This document shows positions 1-6,309 of a DNA stretch of 16,961 nt, piece by piece (position 1 is the stretch's first letter; each line of letters starts with the position of its first letter). The stretch is from DATDCV01 sp036524155. GTDB lineage: Bacteria; Verrucomicrobiota; Verrucomicrobiia; Limisphaerales; UBA8199. The stretch spans positions 1 through 16,961 of the forward strand of contig DATDCV010000098.1 of NCBI GenBank assembly GCA_036524155.1, in the 5' to 3' direction. The translations under genes were made by a program, and so were the position numbers. Under the pieces are notes generated by a model. That model searched no databases. It was not told the origin of the DNA and saw only the letters and a program-made list of their open reading frames with translations.

Positions 1-747
1 TGGCATTGGGTTTGGCCGACCGGCAATGGCGACCTCGGGAACCAGGGCATTCACCAGATGGACATCGCTCGCTGGATCCTTGGCGAACCAGCGCTGTCCC
101 CACGGGTCTGCAGCTTCGGCGGGCGCCTGGGATATGTCGACGATGGCACGACGCCAAACACCCAGGTCATTTTCCATGACTACAAGAAGGCGCCGCTGAT
201 TTTTGAGGTGCGCGGCTTGCCTTCGAGCACGGACTCAAAGGAAATGGATAATTACCGGGGCGCTTCGATTGGGGTGGTAGCGGATTGCGAAGGCGGTTAC
301 ATGGTGGTTCCCAATTACACGAGCGCGCAGTTCTACGACAAAGATGGGAAGCAGGTAAAGAAGTTCCAGGGTTCTTCCAGCCATTATGAGAATTTCGTTA
401 AGGCGGTGCGGAGCCGGAAACGTGAAGAACAGACGGGGGAGATCCTCGAGGGCCATATCTCCAGCGCGCTGTGCCACACCGGAAACATTTCTTACCGGCT
501 GGGGAAGACGCAGTCGCCGGAAGAAATACGGGAAGCGTTGAAATCAAACAGCGACATGGCCGAGGCGCTGGGCCGAATGGAGCAGCACCTGGGCGCGAAC
601 AGCGTTGATTGCCATAAGACCCCGGCAACCCTCGGCGTGGTGCTCAACATGGATCCCGAGAAAGAAACGTTCACGGGCAATCCCGCAGCGAACAAAATGC
701 TGACGCGCGATTACCGGAAGCCATTCGTAGTTCCAGAGCAGGTGTAA
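1..747 (+). CDS. Gfo/Idh/MocA family oxidoreductase, C-terminal part (5' end outside window)
   Basis: The reading frame is open from base 1 and ends at a TAA, giving 248 residues of a longer protein. The visible start reads WHWVWPTGNGDLGNQGIHQM, a signature of the C-terminal substrate-binding alpha/beta domain of Gfo/Idh/MocA enzymes common in Planctomycetes and Verrucomicrobia. The NAD(P)-binding Rossmann half must lie upstream. Family members oxidise or reduce sugars, inositols and related polyols with a nicotinamide cofactor, and many in these phyla are exported by Tat, which cannot be judged here. The ATG at 58 is an internal methionine, not the start, because homology continues upstream of it. 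The C-terminal end (DYRKPFVVPEQV) looks natural. The substrate cannot be named from sequence. An intrinsic terminator follows 33 bases after the stop, so this gene ends its transcript. Confidence 0.9.
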   Translation, partial: WHWVWPTGNGDLGNQGIHQMDIARWILGEPALSPRVCSFGGRLGYVDDGTTPNTQVIFHDYKKAPLIFEVRGLPSSTDSKEMDNYRGASIGVVADCEGGYMVVPNYTSAQFYDKDGKQVKKFQGSSSHYENFVKAVRSRKREEQTGEILEGHISSALCHTGNISYRLGKTQSPEEIREALKSNSDMAEALGRMEQHLGANSVDCHKTPATLGVVLNMDPEKETFTGNPAANKMLTRDYRKPFVVPEQV

Positions 748-780
748 CGCCGCTCGCGATCGCTTTTTCGTTCCACGAGC

Positions 781-816
781 AGCCCATCCACTCAGCCTCG
801 AGGGGATGGGCTTTTG
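781..816 (+). terminator. Rho-independent terminator of the oxidoreductase gene
   Basis: AGCCCATCC (781-789) pairs perfectly with GGATGGGCT (804-812). After an A/G mismatch the stem continues with CTC (791-793) against GAG (800-802), leaving a six-base loop. The stem runs directly into TTTT (812-815). It sits between the oxidoreductase stop and the RluE-like gene, both on the plus strand, so the downstream gene needs its own promoter. Confidence 0.85.
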
Positions 817-899
817 TGCGGCATGGCGCGCAGAAAAACAACCGGAATCTACTCGCTCACGGGTATGGACAGGTCAATCGTCGCCGATAGTCTACTGGC

Positions 900-1463
900 G
901 TGCTGATTGCCTTCAACAAACCCTATGGCGTGCTTTCCCAGTTCACGCCGGACGGCTCGGCCAACCGGCCGCTCGCGGAGTTTGGTTTTCCCAAGAGCGT
1001 TTATCCTATTGGGCGGCTCGATGCTGACTCGGAAGGCCTGCTCTTGTTGAGCGACGAGCCGAGACTCAACTATTTGCTGCTCCATCCCCGGCACACACAT
1101 GACCGCGAGTATTGGGTGCAGGTCGAGCGAGTCCCCCTCAGGGCATCGCTCGACAGGCTGGAACAGGGCGTCGCGATCCAAGGCCGCAAAACAAAGCGCT
1201 GCCGTGCCTGGCTGTTGGAGCCTCAGCCCGAAGTCCCGCCTCGCGACCCGCCCATCCGATTCCGGAAGGCCGTACCCACCTCCTGGTTAGCGCTGGAATT
1301 GACTGAAGGTAAGAATCGGCAGGTGCGCCGCATGACGGCTGCCATCGGACATCCCACGCTCAGGCTCATCCGCATGCGGATCGGGGATTATCGGCTCGGC
1401 GATTTGGCGGTCGGAGCATGGCGGGAGTTGGATCAATCTGCGAGGAAGCTTGTGCTGGGGTGA
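900..1463 (+). CDS. rluE: 23S rRNA pseudouridine synthase, RluE-like (RsuA/RluB/E/F family)
   Basis: The 187-residue protein opens directly with the RsuA-family catalytic domain (LIAFNKPYGVLSQF). It carries the family motif GRLDADSEGLLLL at residues 38-50, in which Asp41 is the expected catalytic aspartate, and later the conserved stretch EGKNRQVRRMTAAIGHPTLR. The short length and absence of an N-terminal S4 RNA-binding domain match RluE, which converts a single uridine in the peptidyl-transferase region of 23S rRNA (U2457 in E. coli). RsuA, RluB and RluF carry an S4 domain. The start is the GTG at 900, because the family's first conserved strand begins at residue 2. No Shine-Dalgarno site is visible. 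The gene converges on the isomerase-like gene with about 24 bases between their stops. The exact target uridine is inferred. Confidence 0.87.
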   Translation: MLIAFNKPYGVLSQFTPDGSANRPLAEFGFPKSVYPIGRLDADSEGLLLLSDEPRLNYLLLHPRHTHDREYWVQVERVPLRASLDRLEQGVAIQGRKTKRCRAWLLEPQPEVPPRDPPIRFRKAVPTSWLALELTEGKNRQVRRMTAAIGHPTLRLIRMRIGDYRLGDLAVGAWRELDQSARKLVLG

Positions 1464-1487
1464 AACCAATCTGAAGGCCGAAAGCGG

Positions 1488-2912
1488 TCAGCACACTTGC
1501 TTGACCTCCAATCCGAGCAAAGACGCCAGTTTTTCAATCCGCGGCGCGACATGGCCAACACCGATCGCGCAATGGTGAGCCGGCCCGGCTTTAGTCCATT
1601 CGTTGAGAAACGCCTTCGCGCCGATGCGGAATCTATAGCGGCTGTTCGTGTTTCCAATCTGCAGGACGGGTCCGGGCACGGACTCGCCCTCGGCCACAAG
1701 GAAAAACACCTTGCCGCCCGCGCCTTGCACGACGGAAAGCAGCGTAATGGGCCCGTGCCTCACGGTCATTTGGATGGAGAGTCCTTTGCCCGGCTTGCCA
1801 TGGTAAACCGGCAGTGGAACCAGCCCTACTCGCCCCTCCGCGATGGCAAAATGCGCGGGGCCGTCGTGGCCTAAAAACACCACGTCGTCTTTGAAGTCGG
1901 ACAGGTAGAATTCGGAGAAAGAGCCCCCGGCGCCGAAAAGGTCCAGGATCTTCATCGCCTGGACGTTCTTGACCTCGCATTCGCCGGCGACAGGCACGTG
2001 GTGACCGGTGAGCAGCGTGTTGCCCGCGATGACTGACGTGACGAGGTCACGATAGCTGGCGCCGTCCTCGCTCTCATAATAGTAGGCCAGTGAGCCCAAC
2101 CGGTGTTGTTGAACCATCGCGTCCAACGCGCAGGAGGTTTCTGCGGCGCGCCGAAGTTCGTCGGGTTCGCAATCCGGTGAGACCTGGAACTCCGCATGGA
2201 ACTGGTCCAGTTTCGCGGCAACCTGTTCCCTCGTCACAGCTTCCCTGAGCCTGGCCAGCGCGCACATCTCGAGCAATTCGAAGTGATTTCCAAAGGCTGA
2301 AGATTGCTGAGTCAGGTCGCTATACACATCCAACATGCCGCAATAGTAGTGGCCAAGCACGCCGACACGGTTTTCGCGCATCGCCGCCATTACCTTCGCC
2401 GCTTCGACCCAGTCGCGTATCTCCTCCCACGCGGCCGCCTCCTCCAGATAACCGGTTACGAGGTGGAACGGGATGCCAGCGCGGTTGAATACGCAGGCGA
2501 TTTCAGGCGCGCTGCACGCCTGGCAATGTTCCAGCCACACCCCGGTCATCGCGCCACGATCGCCCAGGGCGTTGAACTGGTCGTAGTCCAGTTGAGGCAC
2601 CGGCTGCAGATTCAACACCAAGACCGGCACGCGCGTCCGCTGTGCCACAGGCAGCACCGTAGAAGAGAGCGCATAGGTCGACACATACAGAACGATAAGC
2701 TCGACCTCATTCCGCCGGAACAACGACGCGGCAGCCTTCGCGGCCTCGGGATTGTCCACCAACCCCGCCTCCACAACCTCCACCCCGAAACCGGCGAGGC
2801 GCCCGGCAATCTGGCCCTGGTAGCGGGTCAATCGGTCTCGCAAACCCTCAAACTGCGGCCAATAGGTATCCAGCCCGATTCCGAACAGGCCGATCCTGGT
2901 GCTAGTGCTCAT
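1488..2912 (-). CDS. L-arabinose isomerase-like sugar isomerase family protein
   Basis: This is a 474-residue protein, close to the roughly 500 of AraA. Motifs that coordinate Mn2+ and catalyse aldose-ketose exchange in E. coli AraA can be matched by eye: GECEVKN (Glu311, AraA Glu306 in GEGDWK), SFSEFY (Glu334, AraA Glu333 in SFMEDY), LGHDGP (His349, AraA His350) and PAHHCA (His446/447, AraA His450). The N-terminal part (RIGLFGIGLDTYWPQF) has the Rossmann-like opening of L-fucose/L-arabinose isomerases. The metal site therefore looks intact, while the rest diverges too far for the substrate to be assigned. The ATG at 2912 is preferred because homology begins just after it. A GTG at 2939 would add nine residues. 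It is the last gene of a probable three-gene operon, 63 bases after the DapA-family gene. Confidence 0.82.
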   Translation of the reverse strand: MSTSTRIGLFGIGLDTYWPQFEGLRDRLTRYQGQIAGRLAGFGVEVVEAGLVDNPEAAKAAASLFRRNEVELIVLYVSTYALSSTVLPVAQRTRVPVLVLNLQPVPQLDYDQFNALGDRGAMTGVWLEHCQACSAPEIACVFNRAGIPFHLVTGYLEEAAAWEEIRDWVEAAKVMAAMRENRVGVLGHYYCGMLDVYSDLTQQSSAFGNHFELLEMCALARLREAVTREQVAAKLDQFHAEFQVSPDCEPDELRRAAETSCALDAMVQQHRLGSLAYYYESEDGASYRDLVTSVIAGNTLLTGHHVPVAGECEVKNVQAMKILDLFGAGGSFSEFYLSDFKDDVVFLGHDGPAHFAIAEGRVGLVPLPVYHGKPGKGLSIQMTVRHGPITLLSVVQGAGGKVFFLVAEGESVPGPVLQIGNTNSRYRFRIGAKAFLNEWTKAGPAHHCAIGVGHVAPRIEKLASLLGLEVKQVC

Positions 2913-2975
2913 GTGTGACCGAGGAATCTGCTCGTTCACAAGGAGGACTTTGTAAAGAGGATTTCTGCAACGCCC

Positions 2976-4037
2976 TCAATTCGTCATCCAGCCGACGAGG
3001 TGCCTGGCCACGAAAGCGTCGTCATTCAGGTGAGGATACGCGCGATGAACACGCTCGATTTCACTGCGCTGGCCGGGGCTAAGCGTTTCGCGAGGATCGA
3101 GACACCAGTTGCCCTCGAGCAAACCCTGCCGCCGCAGCACCTCATGAATCCCCGGAATGCAGCCGGCATACCCGTGAGCCGCGTCAAAAATCGCAGCGTT
3201 GGCTTCGGTGAGCTCGCCTGCCCGTCGCAGTAACTCTGTTGGAATCGGGCTCGCCTCGAGGGCAACCCGCCGGCACCATTGATGCAACTGGACAGCTTGC
3301 CGGGTCCACACGGCCCATTGTCCAAGCAACCCGCCGACGATGCGCCGCTCGACGATTTTGTTCTCAACGCGGAACCGGAAGGGAGTCAGCAGATCCAGCA
3401 CGATGTTATCGTCGTTGCCAGTGTACAGCGCGATGTCCCTACGGCCGGACTCGGCGACCGCGCGGATTACATCCAGCGTCTGATAGCGATTGAACGGCGC
3501 GATCTTGATGGCGACGATGCCTTGAATTTCGGCGAACCGCCGCCAGAAAGAACAGGACAGAAGCCGCCCTCCGACCGCCGGCTGCAGGTAGAAACCGACC
3601 ACAGGGATGATTTCGGCCACGGCTCGACAGTGCTCCAGCAGTTCCTTATCGGAGGCCCCACTCAGACCCGCCAGGCTGAGCAAGCCTGCATCGAAGCCCA
3701 ACCCGCGAACGAGTGCGGCTTCGCGCACGGCCTGCTTCCGGCGGCCACAGATCCCGCCAATCGCCACCGGCCTGTTGCCGGGCGAAGCCGCCGATCGCAA
3801 CTCCTCAATCGCCAATTCGAGCACCGGACCAAACAAGCCGACTTTTGGGTCGCGGATCGCAAACTGTGTCGTGTGCACTCCCACAGCCAGCCCGCCCGCG
3901 CCCGCCGCGATATAATAACGAAACAGCGCCCGCTGCCGACGATCATCCAGCTTGCGCCGGCGGTTCAGCGCGAGCGGACACGCCGGGATCACCAGGCCTT
4001 GCCCGAGTCGCTCTCTAACTTCATCAATACTGCCCAT
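2976..4037 (-). CDS. Dihydrodipicolinate synthase (DapA/NanA/KDG aldolase) family protein
   Basis: The 353-residue protein is longer than the roughly 295 of DapA. It has the (beta/alpha)8 class I aldolase layout: GLVIPACPLAL near the start, the AGAGGLAVGVHTTQF segment where DapA has its GT-rich substrate loop, Tyr150 in VVGFYLQP and Lys178 in IVAIKIAPF. Tyr150 and Lys178 have the same 28-residue spacing as the catalytic Tyr133 and Schiff-base Lys161 of E. coli DapA, so catalysis through a lysine-pyruvate-type imine is likely. In this superfamily that means aldol cleavage or dehydration of keto-acid sugars as often as lysine synthesis. About 60 extra C-terminal residues are unassigned. The start at 4037 (MGSIDEVRERL) gives a 14-base overlap with the upstream SDR gene, pointing to translational coupling. 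Context favours sugar-acid catabolism over lysine biosynthesis. Confidence 0.85.
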   Translation of the reverse strand: MGSIDEVRERLGQGLVIPACPLALNRRRKLDDRRQRALFRYYIAAGAGGLAVGVHTTQFAIRDPKVGLFGPVLELAIEELRSAASPGNRPVAIGGICGRRKQAVREAALVRGLGFDAGLLSLAGLSGASDKELLEHCRAVAEIIPVVGFYLQPAVGGRLLSCSFWRRFAEIQGIVAIKIAPFNRYQTLDVIRAVAESGRRDIALYTGNDDNIVLDLLTPFRFRVENKIVERRIVGGLLGQWAVWTRQAVQLHQWCRRVALEASPIPTELLRRAGELTEANAAIFDAAHGYAGCIPGIHEVLRRQGLLEGNWCLDPRETLSPGQRSEIERVHRAYPHLNDDAFVARHLVGWMTN

Positions 4038-5064
4038 CCCGCACCTCAAAGTGAGTTGGCTTGTTCAGGCTGCGACCGCCTTTTCGCACCCAGGCTGCGA
4101 TCCATTCGAGCATCGTCTCGAGGGACACGCCAGGCGGGCCGAGTTTTTCGCAAAGCCGGCCCGAATTCCCCAACAAAGCGGTCGACGCTTCTCTGCCCTC
4201 GAACCTCGGTCGGCATCCCAGCAAGTCCCCCAGCCGGTTGGCGACTTCGCGCACGGAGAAGGTCTCCGGACGGCAGAGGTTCCATACGGATGCCGGTGTT
4301 TCCGTGAGCGATAGCGCGCGCAAGATCATTTCGTTGGCGTCGCCCTGCCAGATGCAATTGAAAAAACCGTTGGCCAACTCAATCGGCTGACCCGAGTAAA
4401 CCTTTCCGGCGATATCCGCCAATACGCCGTAGCGGAGTTCGACGGCGTAAAAAAGACGAAGCAGGGCCACTCGCGTTTTGTTCCCCCGCGCATAAAACTC
4501 GAAGATGCGTTCGCGTGCGACCGCGGAATTGGCATACTCGCCCAGCGGCGTAACGGCTGCCGTTTCGAGGGAGCCGCCCTGAGCCACCTCGCTTAAGGGG
4601 TAAACGTTCCCGGTCGAGAGCGCCACAATGCGCGCATCGGGGAAGCGCTCGGCTACGCGCGCGGGCACGATGGTGTTTACAGCCCAGGTCGTGCTTGGGT
4701 CGGTGGCGGTGCCGAATTTGAGGCCGACCAGGTAAAGCACGTTGCCGCTTTCGGGCAGTCTTCGGACAGCTACGGAGTTCAGGAGGTCGAGCTGAAGGGT
4801 TTTGACATCCCGGGCCTCCAACCAGGCGCGCGATCCAGCGTTGGTGAACCGACTGACCGCGATCACCTCCAATGGATGTTTTGCCTCGCGTGCCGCCCGT
4901 TTGACCAGAGCGCAAAGCGTCGGGCCCATCTTTCCGCCGGCGCCAAGCACGAGCAGAGGGCTGGTCAAACGGCCGATAAAATTCCGGAGTGCCGCACCGG
5001 GACAGGTTAGAATCTGTTCGAGCTCGATCTCGTTATTGATCTCAACCTTGCTTGGCGAGGGCAT
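4024..5064 (-). CDS. NAD-dependent epimerase/dehydratase-like SDR protein lacking the catalytic Lys
   Basis: This 346-residue extended short-chain dehydrogenase/reductase has its NAD(P)-binding glycine motif at residues 41-47 (GAGGKMG), after about 36 residues of N-terminal extension. STGNVYP (151-156 region) corresponds to the usual S-S-x-x-V-Y-G catalytic-serine strand. The active-site YxxxK motif reads YANSA at 177-181, so Tyr177 is present but the lysine is replaced by alanine. The C-terminal half resembles the substrate domain of sugar nucleotide epimerases. Loss of the lysine means the normal hydride-transfer chemistry may be altered or absent. The start at 5064 (MPSPSKVEINN) is chosen; an in-frame start at 5100 would add 12 residues reaching further into the intergenic region. 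It is the first gene of a probable operon with the DapA-family and AraA-like genes, and diverges from mutM. Confidence 0.8.
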   Translation of the reverse strand: MPSPSKVEINNEIELEQILTCPGAALRNFIGRLTSPLLVLGAGGKMGPTLCALVKRAAREAKHPLEVIAVSRFTNAGSRAWLEARDVKTLQLDLLNSVAVRRLPESGNVLYLVGLKFGTATDPSTTWAVNTIVPARVAERFPDARIVALSTGNVYPLSEVAQGGSLETAAVTPLGEYANSAVARERIFEFYARGNKTRVALLRLFYAVELRYGVLADIAGKVYSGQPIELANGFFNCIWQGDANEMILRALSLTETPASVWNLCRPETFSVREVANRLGDLLGCRPRFEGREASTALLGNSGRLCEKLGPPGVSLETMLEWIAAWVRKGGRSLNKPTHFEVRDGQY

Positions 5065-5113
5065 GCGACCGAATATGCTCGCTGCGATGTGCCAGACCAA
5101 GCAGAAATCCAGC

Positions 5114-5141
5114 CGCAGGCCAGGCGTCCCGCCTGCCTGCG
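5114..5141. repeat. Bulged GC-rich hairpin in the SDR/mutM intergenic region
   Basis: CGCAGG (5114-5119) and CAGGCG (5121-5126) pair with CGCCTG (5130-5135) and CCTGCG (5136-5141). This forms a 12-bp stem with one bulged C (5120) and a three-base loop, TCC. It ends 18 bases before the mutM start codon and lies about 50 bases upstream of the divergent SDR start. There is no T-run, so it is not an ordinary terminator. It could be a structured mutM leader, a regulatory site for the divergent pair, or a copy of a dispersed palindromic repeat. Confidence 0.6.
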
Positions 5142-5159
5142 TCTTCCTCTTTCATTCCC

Positions 5160-6044
5160 GTGCCTGAATTACCTGAAGTTGAGGTGCTCGTACGCCACTT
5201 GCGGCCGGTACTGGTAGGCAAAACCATCCGCGCTGTTTCGGTTTTTCGCTCAAAAGTGCTGCGCCCGACTTCCGTGAGACACTTGGCGCGAACACTGACT
5301 GGCGCCAGGTTCACCGGGGTGGACCGACGTGGAAAATACCTGCTATTCCATTTGGAAAGAAAGGGCGCGATGCGGCCGGTCTTAGTGGTTGGCCATCTCG
5401 GAATGACCGGCCGCATGTACTTGCTGAGGCGGGGAGCCCCTTTGCCCAAGCACACGTCGGTGGCTTTGCATCTCGGGAAAGAGAACTTCATTTTTGAAGA
5501 CACCCGGTTCTTTGGAAGGTTCACGCTCGATGCGCAGGCTATCGCGCGCTTGGGTCCGGAACCGCTCGCGGAGAATTTCACAACCGAAAATCTCAGCCAG
5601 GCGCTCAAGCGCTCGCGGCAATCTATCAAGGTCAGGCTGCTGGACCAGAAGCTCGTTGCCGGGGTCGGCAACATCTATGCCAGCGAAGTGCTTTTTCGAG
5701 CCGGCATTTCTCCCATGACCGCCGCCCGACGGCTTCAACCGGAGGAGGTCGCCCGGCTCCGGCAAGCCATTCGGGATGTGCTCTCGGAGGCGATTGCCTG
5801 CGGCAGCACCGTGCCGCTCAATTATGCCGGCACCGGCAAACGCGATGGCCTGTTTTACTTTGGGCGCGCGCCGGGAGCGCCTGATTTCTACGCCGAACGT
5901 TTGCTGGTCTATGATCGGGCAACCCTGCCTTGCCCCATATGCCGGTCACCCATCAGACGAACCGTACAGGCCGCTCGCGCAACTTATTTCTGTCCGCAGT
6001 GCCAAAAAGGACCGCTTCGCCGAAAAACAGGCTCCCAACGGTAA
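5160..6044 (+). CDS. mutM: Formamidopyrimidine-DNA glycosylase (Fpg/MutM)
   Basis: This is a 294-residue bifunctional DNA glycosylase/AP lyase that removes 8-oxoguanine and formamidopyrimidines. The GTG at 5160 is the start because it puts proline at position 2, the required N-terminal nucleophile, followed by Glu3 (PELPEVEV). A start at 5052 would bury this proline and must be wrong. Other landmarks are Lys59 in DRRGKYLL (E. coli Lys57), HLGMTGR at 79-85, Asn171 in GVGNIYASE, and a C-terminal zinc finger with Cys258, Cys261, Cys278 and Cys281 (CX2CX16CX2C). Arg273 in the finger matches the DNA-contacting Arg258 of E. coli. Length is slightly above the usual 270. It diverges from the SDR operon, with a hairpin in the leader and no clear Shine-Dalgarno site. 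Confidence 0.96.
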   Translation: MPELPEVEVLVRHLRPVLVGKTIRAVSVFRSKVLRPTSVRHLARTLTGARFTGVDRRGKYLLFHLERKGAMRPVLVVGHLGMTGRMYLLRRGAPLPKHTSVALHLGKENFIFEDTRFFGRFTLDAQAIARLGPEPLAENFTTENLSQALKRSRQSIKVRLLDQKLVAGVGNIYASEVLFRAGISPMTAARRLQPEEVARLRQAIRDVLSEAIACGSTVPLNYAGTGKRDGLFYFGRAPGAPDFYAERLLVYDRATLPCPICRSPIRRTVQAARATYFCPQCQKGPLRRKTGSQR

Positions 6045-6187
6045 GTTGACTTCCTCTCGCCTGCCCTTTCCTTTCCGGGAGGAGAAAGCTACGACGCCGT
6101 CCTGGTGGTTGCCCAATATCAGCTTGAGCAAGGGCCGATTCTCCTTACTCGTATGGTGTCCCGTTCCGCCCTCTTCAACGAATCCCG

Positions 6188-6224
6188 GGGGCCGCGCTGC
6201 ACACCCCCCGTACAGCGCGGCCCC
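6188..6224. repeat. Perfect 12-bp inverted repeat between convergent genes
   Basis: GGGGCCGCGCTG (6188-6199) is the exact reverse complement of CAGCGCGGCCCC (6213-6224), with a 13-base loop. It lies in the 265-base gap between the stop codons of mutM (+) and the lectin gene (-). Position suggests a bidirectional terminator or mRNA 3'-end stabiliser, but no T-run follows it on either strand, so it is not a canonical intrinsic terminator. Nothing else recognisable was seen in the gap. Confidence 0.7.
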
Positions 6225-6309
6225 GACCTAACTTACCCCCAAACCAACCGTCTGATCCCTGACGACGCACATTTTTCCTGGCCGGGCTTATCCGGAAACC
6301 GGCGCCGTT

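Noticed and set aside
1476..1489. Small hairpin GGCCG-AAAG-CGGTC between the convergent rluE-like and isomerase-like genes
   Set aside because: Only five pairs including a wobble, no T-run, and it overlaps a stop codon. Too weak to call a terminator.
3279..4307. 342-residue open frame on the plus strand opposite the DapA-family and SDR genes
   Set aside because: It is antisense to two well-supported enzymes with catalytic motifs, and its composition is low-information and rich in Arg, Pro and Gln.
5052..5159. Upstream start for mutM
   Set aside because: The catalytic proline must be the N-terminal residue after removal of Met, which only the GTG at 5160 provides.
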